Shown here: positions 53,381 to 62,206 of the stretch, piece by piece | Numbering within the stretch: position 1 is the first letter of the stretch | How the letters are laid out: every line of letters starts with the position of its first letter | Origin: Pseudaminobacter sp040049255 | GTDB lineage: Bacteria; Pseudomonadota; Alphaproteobacteria; Rhizobiales; Rhizobiaceae | Length of the DNA stretch: 64,000 nucleotides | Reading direction: 5' to 3' | NCBI RefSeq assembly: GCF_040049255.1 | Contig: NZ_JBDZDR010000004.1 | Span: 124,001-188,000, forward strand | Made by a program: the position numbers and the translations under genes | Notes under the pieces: generated by a model | What the model was told of the DNA's origin: nothing | Database searches by the model: none | Seen by the model: only the letters and a program-made list of their open reading frames with translations

Positions 53381-53452
53381 ATCGAGCTTTGCGGATTTTT
53401 TCACTCTCCATGCAACCGGTGGTCCCAGGTTGAAAGGGAGCTTCCAGGAGCC

Positions 53453-53477
53453 GGAACCATTGGTCCGGCGGCAGGTT
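53453..53477 (+). promoter_or_regulatory. EcfG-type promoter of second NRAMP gene
   Basis: GGAAC (53453-53457), 17 nt, GTT (53475-53477). The ATG 53550 lies about 66 nt after the predicted transcript start; this is why the open frame from 53430 is not used. Confidence 0.65.
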
Positions 53478-53549
53478 TTGCTCCTCGATCCTATTCCGCC
53501 CACAGCGGCGGCTTTGGCGGCGGATCGGCCTGGCAAGAGCCCTACGTTA

Positions 53550-54839
53550 ATGACCCGGAAGCTGGACAACCGACCGGCAGTCTCATCCAAGCCCGGATTG
53601 CTCGGTGCCCTGGGTCCGGGCCTGATCACCGGCGCTTCGAACGACGACCCCAGCAGCATTGCGACCTATTCCCAGACTGGCGCGCAATTCGGCTATCTCC
53701 CAACCTGGGCGCTCCTGGTCTCCTTTCCCTTAATGGTTTCCGTGCAGATCGTAAGCGCACGGCTGGGCCGGGCGACAGGAAGGGGCATCGCCGGCAACCT
53801 GCGGAAGCACTATCCGGTCTGGCTGGCGTATGGTTGCGTCTCGCTGCTGCTGATCGCAAACACGATCAATCTCGGGGCAGACATAGGTGCGATGGCCGAT
53901 GCCGTTCGCGTCATCATCGGAGGCCCGCAGCTCGGTTACGTTCTTTTCTTCGGCTGCTTTTGTGTGATCATGCCGGTCTACATACCTTACCGGCGTTATG
54001 TGAACGTCTTGAAGACGCTCAGCTTTGCCGTCCTGGCATATGTCGCGACCTTTTTCATGGTCGAGGTCGATTGGCGGGCGCTGGCAAGTGGAGCCCTGCT
54101 TCCGCACATCGCCCTTGAGAAGGATTATCTCGTGGCGATCGTCGCCATATTCGGCACGGCAATAAGCCCATACCTGTTCTTCTGGCAGTCTTCGCAGGAA
54201 GTGGAGGACATTCGAACCATCGCAGATCGCAAACCCTTGGTGCAGGCGCCCGAACAGGCCCAGAACGCGAATTCCCGCATCACCCAGGATACTTTGGTCG
54301 GAATGGGAGTATCAAACATCGTTGCGCTGGCAATCATGGTGACGGCTGCCGCGACGCTCCACGTCAGCGGCGTGACGACTGTCCAAAGCTCGGCACAGGC
54401 CGCAGAAGCGCTCAAGCCGATGGCGGGTTTTATGGCGGGAACGATCTTTGCGCTGGGCATAGTGGGCACCGGCCTCATGGCGGTACCGGCACTTGCGGGA
54501 TCCGCAGCTTACGCGGTGGGCGAAACCCTGCACTGGCCCACGGGGCTGGACCGCAAGCCCAGGCAGGCGAAGGCGTTTTACGGCACTATCGCAGTCGCAA
54601 CGGCGGTAGGCATCGTGCTGAATTTCAGCCCTGTCAGTCCCATCGAAGCGCTCTACTGGAGCGCGGTGATCAACGGCGTGGCCGCTGTTCCGATATTGGC
54701 AGTCATGATGCTGATGTCTTCGGATCGACGCGTAATGGGCGATGCTCCGATCGGCCCCTGGCTCAAACTGCTCGGATGGATCTCGACAGCGGTCATGGGA
54801 TTGGTCGCGTCGGCCATGATCCTGGCGATGCTCCTTTAG
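53550..54839 (+). CDS. NRAMP-fold transporter, atypical metal site (paralogue 2)
   Basis: 429 residues, about 11 membrane helices. TM1 reads GASNDDPSSIATYSQTGAQ and the TM6 region reads IFGTAISPYLFFWQSSQEVED, so the DPGN and MPH residues that bind Mn/Fe in classical NRAMPs are replaced, as in the paralogue at 40063. The shared QSSQEVED loop and DRRVMGDA near the C-terminus place both in one bacterial subgroup. Cargo unknown; Mg or another divalent ion is possible. Preceded by an exact EcfG-type motif. Confidence 0.86.
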   Translation: MTRKLDNRPAVSSKPGLLGALGPGLITGASNDDPSSIATYSQTGAQFGYLPTWALLVSFPLMVSVQIVSARLGRATGRGIAGNLRKHYPVWLAYGCVSLLLIANTINLGADIGAMADAVRVIIGGPQLGYVLFFGCFCVIMPVYIPYRRYVNVLKTLSFAVLAYVATFFMVEVDWRALASGALLPHIALEKDYLVAIVAIFGTAISPYLFFWQSSQEVEDIRTIADRKPLVQAPEQAQNANSRITQDTLVGMGVSNIVALAIMVTAAATLHVSGVTTVQSSAQAAEALKPMAGFMAGTIFALGIVGTGLMAVPALAGSAAYAVGETLHWPTGLDRKPRQAKAFYGTIAVATAVGIVLNFSPVSPIEALYWSAVINGVAAVPILAVMMLMSSDRRVMGDAPIGPWLKLLGWISTAVMGLVASAMILAMLL

Positions 54840-54891
54840 CGACTGTTTCCCAGCAGAGGCAGCCAGCCGCCGATTCCGAGACGAACGTAGA

Positions 54892-56304
54892 TCAGGTGGT
54901 TGGTGGTTGAACCGTTTCGTCCGCGGGGCCAATAGGGGAAAGCCGGTCCAAAGCAGGAATGGCACCGGATTTCTTTGGGCGAAAGCCGTTCACCGAGCCG
55001 TGGATGGGGGCCCGCCCGAGGCATACATATTTCAAGCCAGCGCGTGCTACATCGGGCGGAGAAAACAGGTTTCGATAGTCCATCAATGTCGCGCCGCGCA
55101 TAAGCTGCGCCACGCGCTTCAGGTCGAGACCTCTGTAATCCTCCCATTCGGTTAGAACCAGGGCAAGATCGGCTCCATGTACCGCCGAATAGGGCGTGTC
55201 GAAAAAGCGGACGCCTGGCAAGCATGATCGGGCCGAGCCAATGGCCTTCGGGTCATGGGCTCGTATCCTGATGCCTGCGCTCTGCAGAATGGGGATGATG
55301 GTCAGTGCCGGCGCTTCGCGTACATCGTCTGTGTTTGCCTTGAAGGCCAGCCCCAGGACCGCGACGCAGGTGCCCGGGCCATGATGTTCGATCTCAGAAA
55401 ACACCCGCTCGGCAAGCATCACCTTCCGGTGCTCGTTTCGTTGAATGAGCGTCTCGACGAGGGCTTGGGGCGCGGCATTCTTCCTGCCGATGGCTGCGAA
55501 GGCTCTTGTGTCCTTCGGAAAGCAGGAGCCGCCAAATCCAGGTCCCGGAGCGAGAAAGCGAGCGCCGATGCGGCTGTCCAGACCGAGCGCATGAGCCACA
55601 GTCTCCACTTCTGCGCCGAGTTGCTCGCAGAGATTGGCCACGTCGTTGATGAAGCCGATTTTCAACGCGAGGAATGCATTGGACGCAAACTTGACGAGCT
55701 CGGCGTTGACCGTGCTGGTTTCCACCAGCGGAACGCCCCGGACGGTCAAGGGTTCGTAGAGATTGCGCAAGCAGGCCGCCGCTCTCGGGTCGTCGGCTCC
55801 GACGATGATCCGGTCCGGCCGAAAAAAGTCTTCGACTGCGGTGCCTTCACGCAGGAATTCCGGATTTGAGCCTACCGAGAAGTCGAGGCGCGCGCGTGTC
55901 TTGGCTATGATTTTCTGGACGCGGCGGCAGGTGCCGATGTCTACGGTGGATTTGATGACCACGACGGCGCCGGGCTTGAGTTGCCGTGCAAGCTGTCTCG
56001 CCGCGTTCTCCACGAAACCGTGGTTGATATTCCCGTTGGAGTGGGAGGGTGTGCCCACGGTGATGAAAACCGCGTCGGCGCGATCGATCCCATCATAGCT
56101 GTCGGAAAAGTCGAGTTGCCCAAGCTCGATGTTGCGGGAAATCAGTTCGTGCAGGCCGGGTTCGAATATCGGCAGCCGTCCCTGCCGCAAGGTCTCCAGC
56201 TTGCGTTTATCGAGGTCGACGCACGTGACCGAGTGCCCCAGTTCGGCAAAGCATGCACTCGCAGTAAGCCCCACATAGCCGCCGCCGATCATCGTGAGTC
56301 TCAT
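54892..56304 (-). CDS. ugd: UDP-glucose 6-dehydrogenase
   Basis: 470 residues from ATG 56304. Oxidises UDP-glucose to UDP-glucuronate with two NAD. MRLTMIGGGYVGLTASACFA is the NAD-binding start, GSNPEFLREGTAVEDFF and GFGGSCFPKDTRAF contain the catalytic region (nucleophile Cys261). The C-terminal tail beyond VCLGRAPIHG is longer than usual and disordered. ATG 56316 four codons upstream is possible. An exact EcfG-type promoter lies 48 bp upstream, back-to-back with that of the epimerase operon. Confidence 0.95.
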   Translation of the reverse strand: MRLTMIGGGYVGLTASACFAELGHSVTCVDLDKRKLETLRQGRLPIFEPGLHELISRNIELGQLDFSDSYDGIDRADAVFITVGTPSHSNGNINHGFVENAARQLARQLKPGAVVVIKSTVDIGTCRRVQKIIAKTRARLDFSVGSNPEFLREGTAVEDFFRPDRIIVGADDPRAAACLRNLYEPLTVRGVPLVETSTVNAELVKFASNAFLALKIGFINDVANLCEQLGAEVETVAHALGLDSRIGARFLAPGPGFGGSCFPKDTRAFAAIGRKNAAPQALVETLIQRNEHRKVMLAERVFSEIEHHGPGTCVAVLGLAFKANTDDVREAPALTIIPILQSAGIRIRAHDPKAIGSARSCLPGVRFFDTPYSAVHGADLALVLTEWEDYRGLDLKRVAQLMRGATLMDYRNLFSPPDVARAGLKYVCLGRAPIHGSVNGFRPKKSGAIPALDRLSPIGPADETVQPPTT

Positions 56305-56351
56305 GGCATTTCCCATCCCAACAGCTCGCAGCCGGCAAAAAACGGCAGTCT

Positions 56352-56376
56352 AACTTCCGGAGGGCGCGTCTGTTCC
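56352..56376 (-). promoter_or_regulatory. EcfG-type promoter of ugd
   Basis: Minus strand GGAAC (56376-56372), 17 nt, GTT (56354-56352), i.e. N16-AGTT. Divergent to the element at 56402. Confidence 0.65.
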
Positions 56377-56401
56377 GTCCGAGCTTCAACAAAGCTTCCC
56401 G

Positions 56402-56426
56402 GGAACAAAGAAGCTGCTCATGTGTT
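56402..56426 (+). promoter_or_regulatory. EcfG-type promoter of epimerase/glycosyltransferase operon
   Basis: GGAAC (56402-56406), 17 nt, GTT (56424-56426), i.e. N16-TGTT. The GTG start at 56481 lies about 50 nt downstream. Confidence 0.65.
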
Positions 56427-56480
56427 GGGGGGACGATCCCATATCAAGAGCGGCCCATATCAAGAGCGGCAGGCGAGACA

Positions 56481-57578
56481 GTGAAAAAGGTTCTGGTCAC
56501 GGGTGGGAGCGGCTTCATCGGACGCCACGTCGTCCGGGAGCTTCTATCCGCCGGATACGAAGTTCTCGTTTTGGACAATCTCATCGAACAGGTGCATGGC
56601 GATCAGCCCGAAGACCAGCAAACGGAAACCCTCAAGGCCGACATCCGCGATGAAGACGCGGTGCGCCGGGCAGTGAGCGGTCAGGACGCCGTAATTCATC
56701 TCGCCGCCGAGGTGGGCGTCGGCCAATCCATGTACGAGATCGCGCGCTATGTGGGCACGAATGATCTCGGCACGGCCGTGCTGCTCGAGGCCTTGATCGA
56801 AGGCTCTGTGCAAAGGATCGTCGTGGCCTCTTCGATGAGCGTCTATGGCGAAGGCTCGTACAGGGACAGTGCCGGCACCCAGATCAATGCCAGGCGATCG
56901 CAACAGAGAATTGGGATTGGCCTCTGGGACCCCATCGGCAGCGACGGGCAGCCACTGAGGCCGGTGCCGACCGATGAGGGCAAGGCCGTCGATCTGGCCT
57001 CCATTTATGCCCTCACCAAATACATGCAGGAGCAGGCGGTCCTGATCTTTGGCCGGACCTATGGGATCGGCGCAGTCGCGCTGAGGCTGTTCAATGTGTT
57101 CGGACCCGGCCAGGCGCTATCCAATCCCTACACTGGTGTTCTCGCCAATTTCGGCGCGCGCCTCATCAATGGCTATGCCCCGACGATATTCGAAGACGGT
57201 CTGCAGCGCCGCGATTTCGTGCATGTCAGGGATGTCGCACGCGCCTTCAGGCTCGCGTTGGAGCGCCCCACTGCGGCGGGGCAGACCTTCAACATCGGAA
57301 GCGGACGCGCCTATACAATCCGTGACGTGGCGATGCTTTTGGCCGGGGCCATGGGCAAGAACTCTCTTGAACCCGAAATCCTCGGCAGGGCCAGGGCCGG
57401 CGACATAAGGCACTGTTTCGCCGATATCGGCCGCGCGCGGAATGTCCTCGGCTACGAACCCCGCCAGAAACTGGAAGACTCGCTCGAAGAACTGGTTAAT
57501 TGGCTTTCTGCCTCGGAAGCCAATGACAGCAGTTCCGAGATGAGACAGCAGCTCAGTTCAAGGGGGCTGATCTCATGA
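56481..57578 (+). CDS. NAD-dependent epimerase/dehydratase (extended SDR)
   Basis: 365 residues. VLVTGGSGFIGRHVVREL binds NAD, VVASSMSVYGEG carries the catalytic Ser, and YALTKYMQEQAV the Y-x-x-x-K pair. LRLFNVFGPGQALSNPYTGV and DGLQRRDFVHVRDVARAF are typical of UDP-/dTDP-sugar 4-epimerases and dehydratases. It probably makes an activated sugar for the glycosyltransferases downstream, and could act on the UDP-glucuronate from the divergent ugd. GTG start with GGCAGGCGAG upstream. Overlaps the next gene by 4 bp. Confidence 0.88.
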   Translation: MKKVLVTGGSGFIGRHVVRELLSAGYEVLVLDNLIEQVHGDQPEDQQTETLKADIRDEDAVRRAVSGQDAVIHLAAEVGVGQSMYEIARYVGTNDLGTAVLLEALIEGSVQRIVVASSMSVYGEGSYRDSAGTQINARRSQQRIGIGLWDPIGSDGQPLRPVPTDEGKAVDLASIYALTKYMQEQAVLIFGRTYGIGAVALRLFNVFGPGQALSNPYTGVLANFGARLINGYAPTIFEDGLQRRDFVHVRDVARAFRLALERPTAAGQTFNIGSGRAYTIRDVAMLLAGAMGKNSLEPEILGRARAGDIRHCFADIGRARNVLGYEPRQKLEDSLEELVNWLSASEANDSSSEMRQQLSSRGLIS

Positions 57579-58675
57579 GGCCCACCCCGCCGAAGGCTTC
57601 TGTGCTTTCCCGCCGGATCTCCACTGTTCTCATTACCGGCGGAAGCGGGTTCATCGGGTCCAATCTCGCATACAGCTTCCTGTGCGAGGGGCGAACCGTG
57701 GTGATAGTGGACAATCTGAGCCGCCCGGGCATTGCAGAGAACCTGGCCTGGCTGAAGGATCATTTTCCCGACAGGGTCAAGTTCCAGCAGGCAGATGTTC
57801 GCGATCGCGCGGCAATCGCGCCTGCCTTCGAAGAGGCTGACGCGGTCTTCCATCTGGCGGCACAAACCGCCGTCACGACAAGCCTGAAAGCCCCGCTTGA
57901 TGATTTCATGGTCAATGCGCTGGGCACGCTGAATGTGCTTGATATCGTGAGGTGCGGCGGGCGGCGCATTCCCGTCATCTTTGCCAGCACCAACAAGGTA
58001 TATGGAGATCTCTCCGATCTTGAGCTCATGCGATCGCCGGGCGGCTACGTGCCACGCGACGCGTTCATACGGAGCAGGGGCATCGATGAGGCAGCCGGGC
58101 TGAGCTTTTGCAGCCCTTATGGTTGCTCGAAGGGGGTTGCCGATCAGTATGTGCTGGACTTCGCAAAGTCATACGAGATCCCGACCGCCGTCCTGCGTAT
58201 GAGCTGCATATTCGGTCCTCGACAGTTCGGAACCGAGGATCAGGGATGGGTGGCTCATTTCATCCTGCGCGTGTTGAGCGGAGAACCGGTGGTCATCTTC
58301 GGCGATGGCGAGCAGGTGCGCGACATCCTCTATGTCGGCGATGCGGTCAGCGCCTACAGGGCGGTTCTGGATGCCATCGATCGCCTTGAGGGGCAGGCCT
58401 TCAATCTTGGCGGCGGCCCGGAAAATGCGATCAGCCTCAATCTCCTGCTGCAGGAACTGGCTTCGATGACCGGGGTCGAGGCCGAGGTTCGATACAGTGA
58501 ACAGAGACGGGGCGACCAGCTCTATTTCGTGGCGGATACGCGAAAGCTGCAGGCAGCAGTGGGTTGGGAAGCCAAGGTCGGGTGGAGGGAAGGGGTCCGG
58601 CAACTCACACAATGGCTTTCGGCGCACCGCGTCCCCGCCGGCTTGTCGAGACGCCTGAAAAAGGTGACGGCATGA
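57575..58675 (+). CDS. Extended SDR, CDP-paratose 2-epimerase-like
   Basis: 366 residues. TVLITGGSGFIGSNLAYSFL binds NAD. IFASTNKVYGD and FCSPYGCSKGVADQYVLDF (Y-x-x-x-K) match the CDP-paratose/CDP-tyvelose epimerase branch rather than GalE. MSCIFGPRQFGTEDQGWVAH is also typical of that branch. The exact sugar is open. Second gene in a seven-gene chain joined by 4-bp ATGA overlaps, implying a fixed stoichiometry and one biosynthetic pathway. Confidence 0.85.
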   Translation: MRPTPPKASVLSRRISTVLITGGSGFIGSNLAYSFLCEGRTVVIVDNLSRPGIAENLAWLKDHFPDRVKFQQADVRDRAAIAPAFEEADAVFHLAAQTAVTTSLKAPLDDFMVNALGTLNVLDIVRCGGRRIPVIFASTNKVYGDLSDLELMRSPGGYVPRDAFIRSRGIDEAAGLSFCSPYGCSKGVADQYVLDFAKSYEIPTAVLRMSCIFGPRQFGTEDQGWVAHFILRVLSGEPVVIFGDGEQVRDILYVGDAVSAYRAVLDAIDRLEGQAFNLGGGPENAISLNLLLQELASMTGVEAEVRYSEQRRGDQLYFVADTRKLQAAVGWEAKVGWREGVRQLTQWLSAHRVPAGLSRRLKKVTA

Positions 58676-59973
58676 AAGTCGCGCTCGTGAACCCCTGCTG
58701 GAGTTATGAAGGCAGCATTTATTTCGGCTGCCGCCACGAGCATCTTCCCCTTGAGCTTGGTTATGCCGCCGCGATGCTGCAACGCGACGGCCATCAGGTT
58801 TGCTTGCTTGACGGGCAGCTGCAGCAGCTCGGTAATGCAGAACTCGCGAAAGCGACGGCGGACTTTTACCCGGATTTCGTCGTGGTAACCACGGCCCCCA
58901 CCTATTTGTTCTGGCGATGCGCTCCGCCGGAATTGCGAATCCCGGCTGATTTTCTGAACGCCCTTGCAGCCAGCGGCTTTGAAGGAAGGACAGTGGCTGT
59001 GGGTCCCCATGCCTCTGCGACTCCCAAGGCGACGCTGCGCAAGCTTGGCACTGAAATCGTCATCCGCGGCGAGTGCGAGGAGATCATCCTGTCGCTGGCT
59101 TCTGGCGCCGACTGGTCGTCCGTGAGCTCCACCGCGCGCCTCGAGGGTGGTGAACTCGTCCTCAACGGGACAAATCACGCCAGCCAATTCGTCGACCATC
59201 CTCCGCTAGAATGGCCGGATGAGTGGATAGGCGCGCATCGCCATCACCATCATCGCTTCGATGAAAAGAACCCGGCGGTCCCGGGTGCCGAGGTCGAAGC
59301 GTCTCGCGGCTGCCCCTATAACTGCAGCTTCTGCGCAAAGATCGACTTTCGCGACGGCTACAGGCGCCGCAGGCTTGAGCTGCTGCTGTCCGAAATAGAC
59401 CGCCTGATCGACCAGGGTGTTGGTTATATCTACTTCATTGACGAGATTTTCCTCCCGCAGAAGGCGCTGCTGGAGGCGCTCGCCGATCGCGACGTGCGGT
59501 TCGGCGTTCAGACGCGCATAGATCTGTGGAAGCCCGAGCTGCTCGCGCTTCTGGGTGAGGCCGGATGCGTTTCCATCGAAGCGGGATTGGAAAGCCTCAC
59601 TGTCGAAGGTCGCGAGATGCTCGCGAAGCGCTGCCGGCTCGACACTGAAGAGCTGGTGCAGCTTTTGATCACTGCGCGCCGGCATGTGCCTTTCGTGCAG
59701 GCAAATCTGATCGGCGTCCCCTCCGACAGCCCGGAAATGATCGCCTACTGGCGCCAGCGGCTCATCAGCAGCGGCATATGGGCCAATGAGCCGGTTCCGC
59801 TTTATCCCTATCCCAGCTCGCCGGAATACCGGAAGCTCTGGGGTGAGCCCGATGAGCGCGCTTGGGAACGGGCGCATGAACATTACCTGGCGTCTTTCAA
59901 GAATTTCAGCGACCTGCAGGACCAGGCACCGCTGCCTCTGGCCGTGCTGGAGGAAACATGCTCCAGCACTTGA
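58672..59973 (+). CDS. B12-binding-domain-type radical SAM protein
   Basis: 433 residues. The N-terminal ~140 residues have the fold of a cobalamin-binding domain (VALVNPCWSYEGSIYFG, LELGYAAAMLQRDGHQVCLLD, VVVTTAPTYLFWRC) but no D-x-H-x-x-G, so any cobalamin would bind base-on-free or not at all. ASRGCPYNCSFCAK holds the 4Fe-4S cysteines 214, 218 and 221. IEAGLESLTVEGREMLAKRC and ANLIGVPSDSPEMI follow the radical SAM barrel pattern. It likely performs an unusual C-C, methyl or rearrangement step on the cluster product. ATG overlaps the preceding stop. Confidence 0.85.
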   Translation: MKVALVNPCWSYEGSIYFGCRHEHLPLELGYAAAMLQRDGHQVCLLDGQLQQLGNAELAKATADFYPDFVVVTTAPTYLFWRCAPPELRIPADFLNALAASGFEGRTVAVGPHASATPKATLRKLGTEIVIRGECEEIILSLASGADWSSVSSTARLEGGELVLNGTNHASQFVDHPPLEWPDEWIGAHRHHHHRFDEKNPAVPGAEVEASRGCPYNCSFCAKIDFRDGYRRRRLELLLSEIDRLIDQGVGYIYFIDEIFLPQKALLEALADRDVRFGVQTRIDLWKPELLALLGEAGCVSIEAGLESLTVEGREMLAKRCRLDTEELVQLLITARRHVPFVQANLIGVPSDSPEMIAYWRQRLISSGIWANEPVPLYPYPSSPEYRKLWGEPDERAWERAHEHYLASFKNFSDLQDQAPLPLAVLEETCSST

Positions 59974-61079
59974 GAACGCCGCAGAAGATACTGATGACGA
60001 TCGATGCCGTAGGCGGGGTGTGGCGCTACGGTCTGGACATGGCGCAAGGCCTCAAGCGCGCCGGTGTCGAAACGGTGCTGGTTTGCCTTGGCCCGGGCCC
60101 TTCATGGGGGCAGATGGAGGAAGCCCGCCGTATCGGCAAGATCATCTGTCTGGATGAGCCGCTCGACTGGACTGCCCAAACCGAGCACGACCTCCTGCCT
60201 CTTTCCGACGCGCTAGAGGCTCTGGCCAGCACCGAGAGCGTCGATCTTCTGCACCTGAATGCGCCGTCTCAAGCATGGCGGCTGAGATGCAGGCGACCGG
60301 TGGTTACCGTATCCCATTCATGCCTGCCGAGTTGGCACGACTGCGTGCTTCGATCGCCTGTGCCGGACCACCTCGCTTGGCATGGAAAGATCAACCGCGA
60401 GGGGCTCTCTCTCGCGGATGCGGTGGTCACACCTAGCGAAAGCCATGCCGCCAACTTGCAGGCCCGCTACGGAACCATCCCCAATCTCCATGTCGTGCCA
60501 AACGCGGTGCGGCCCGTGCCGCAAGATGCGGCGAAGAAGCCTTTCGTCCTGGCGGTCGGCCGCTGGTGGGACAAAGGCAAGAATGGCCGCGCCATTGATG
60601 AAGCGGCAATCGGCACGGCGTGGCCAGTGAAAATGGCGGGTGCAACTGTCTCGCCCAGTGGCGATACCTTCACAGCCTCCCATGCGGAACAGTTGGGGGA
60701 ACTGCCTTACGCGCATCTGCGCGAACTGATGTCTGCGGCCGGAATTTTCGTGTCGCCGTCCCTCTACGAGCCTTTTGGGCTGGCGGCGCTGGAGGCCGCG
60801 CATTCGAGAGCGGCCCTGGTGCTTTCCGACATTCCAACCTATCGCGAACTCTGGGAAGGAGCTGCGTTGTTTGCGCAGCCGGATTGTCCCGGCGCATTTG
60901 CGCAGGCCATCAATCGGCTCATCTCAGAGCCGCGGTTGAGACGGCGGCTCGTTCAACGAGCTCACGAGAAAGCGCAGTCGCTGTCGCCTGAACGGCAGGT
61001 CGCGAGCATGTTGAAGGTCTATTCGGCCGCATCGTCAGCGGCCGCAGATCGCAGGCTGACCACCATGGTGCAGCAATGA
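59958..61079 (+). CDS. GT4-family glycosyltransferase
   Basis: 373 residues, GT-B fold. ILMTIDAVGGVWRYGLDMA is the acceptor-side Gly loop, VTVSHSCLPSWHDC lies in the first domain, FVLAVGRWWDKGKN starts the nucleotide-sugar domain and SPSLYEPFGLAALEAAHS is the E-x7-E motif. Retaining transfer from a nucleotide sugar. It overlaps the radical SAM gene by 16 bp. Acceptor unknown. Confidence 0.88.
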   Translation: MLQHLRTPQKILMTIDAVGGVWRYGLDMAQGLKRAGVETVLVCLGPGPSWGQMEEARRIGKIICLDEPLDWTAQTEHDLLPLSDALEALASTESVDLLHLNAPSQAWRLRCRRPVVTVSHSCLPSWHDCVLRSPVPDHLAWHGKINREGLSLADAVVTPSESHAANLQARYGTIPNLHVVPNAVRPVPQDAAKKPFVLAVGRWWDKGKNGRAIDEAAIGTAWPVKMAGATVSPSGDTFTASHAEQLGELPYAHLRELMSAAGIFVSPSLYEPFGLAALEAAHSRAALVLSDIPTYRELWEGAALFAQPDCPGAFAQAINRLISEPRLRRRLVQRAHEKAQSLSPERQVASMLKVYSAASSAAADRRLTTMVQQ

Positions 61080-62206
61080 GGTTTCTGTTCTACACGCAGT
61101 CGCTGATTTCCGACTGGAACCATGGCAACGCGCATTTCCTGCGCGGCATCATGCGTGAGCTCATCGCCAGAGGCCATGAGGCGCTTGCGCTCGAACCCGA
61201 GGCATCATGGAGCCGGCTCAACCTGATCGCCCAGTGCGGCCGAGCTGCAATAGATCGCTTCCGCAGGGATTTCCCCGAACTGCGGACGATCATCTACGAC
61301 GACGATTTTGCCCATGAAGAGCTGATCGCCGAAGCCGACGTCGTTCTCGTCCACGAATGGAACGAACCCTCGCTGGTGGAACGCATCGGCCGCGTCCGCC
61401 GCCTGGGCGGCAGGTTCACTCTTCTTTTCCACGACACCCACCACCGCGCCGTCTCCGCGGCGCAGGATATCGCCAGTTTTCCCCTCGATGACTTCGACTG
61501 CGTCCTTGCCTTTGGCGCAACCTTGCGGGAGCGCTACGATCGCGCCGGCTGGGGGCGCCGCGCGTTCACCTGGCATGAGGCGGCGGATGATCGGCTATTC
61601 CGCCCTCTTGAAGGAACCGATCCGCCGGGCAGGCTGGTGTGGATCGGCAACTGGGGCGACGAAGAGCGAACGGAGGAACTTGAAACCTTTCTGATCGAGC
61701 CGGTTCGGCGGCTTTCCCTGAACGGAAACGTGTATGGCGTGCGTTACCCGCCCTCCGCCATCGCCAAGCTCGAAAGAAGCGGGCTCCACTATCGCGGCTG
61801 GATTGCCAATGCGGACGTTCCACGAGAATTCGCACAGCACAGGGTGACGGTTCACGTGCCCCGGCGCCCATATGTGAATTCGCTGCCAGGGATCCCGACG
61901 ATACGCGTCTTTGAAGCGTTGGCATGCGGAATACCGCTCGTTTCATCGCCGTGGAGCGACGACGAAGGCCTGTTTCGTGCCGGTCGCGATTTTCTTGTGG
62001 CCCGAAATGGCCAGGAGATGGCCGGTCTTTTGACGCAAGTGCTGAGTGATGTGGACTTTTCAGCCGAACTCTCTGCCGCTGGCCTCGAAACCGTCAGGAA
62101 GCGGCACACGTGCCGGCACAGGGTGTCGGAGCTCTTGTCCATACTGGATGAAGTCGGCGCCTATCGCCCGTCCGATCACGCCCGGTCAAGGGAGGCTGCG
62201 GGATGA
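61076..62206 (+). CDS. CgeB-family glycosyltransferase 1
   Basis: 376 residues. Starts FLFYTQSLISDWNHGNAHFLRG, with ELIARGHEALALEPE, and later LACGIPLVSSPWSDDEGLFRAGRDFLVARN, the donor-site block of CgeB/Glyco_trans_1_2 proteins. HVPRRPYVNSLPGIPTIRVFEA resembles the family's N-x-x-P-T-R-x-F-E. CgeB proteins glycosylate spore-surface or small-molecule acceptors. It is the first of three homologous neighbours; the ATG overlaps the previous stop. Confidence 0.85.
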   Translation: MRFLFYTQSLISDWNHGNAHFLRGIMRELIARGHEALALEPEASWSRLNLIAQCGRAAIDRFRRDFPELRTIIYDDDFAHEELIAEADVVLVHEWNEPSLVERIGRVRRLGGRFTLLFHDTHHRAVSAAQDIASFPLDDFDCVLAFGATLRERYDRAGWGRRAFTWHEAADDRLFRPLEGTDPPGRLVWIGNWGDEERTEELETFLIEPVRRLSLNGNVYGVRYPPSAIAKLERSGLHYRGWIANADVPREFAQHRVTVHVPRRPYVNSLPGIPTIRVFEALACGIPLVSSPWSDDEGLFRAGRDFLVARNGQEMAGLLTQVLSDVDFSAELSAAGLETVRKRHTCRHRVSELLSILDEVGAYRPSDHARSREAAG

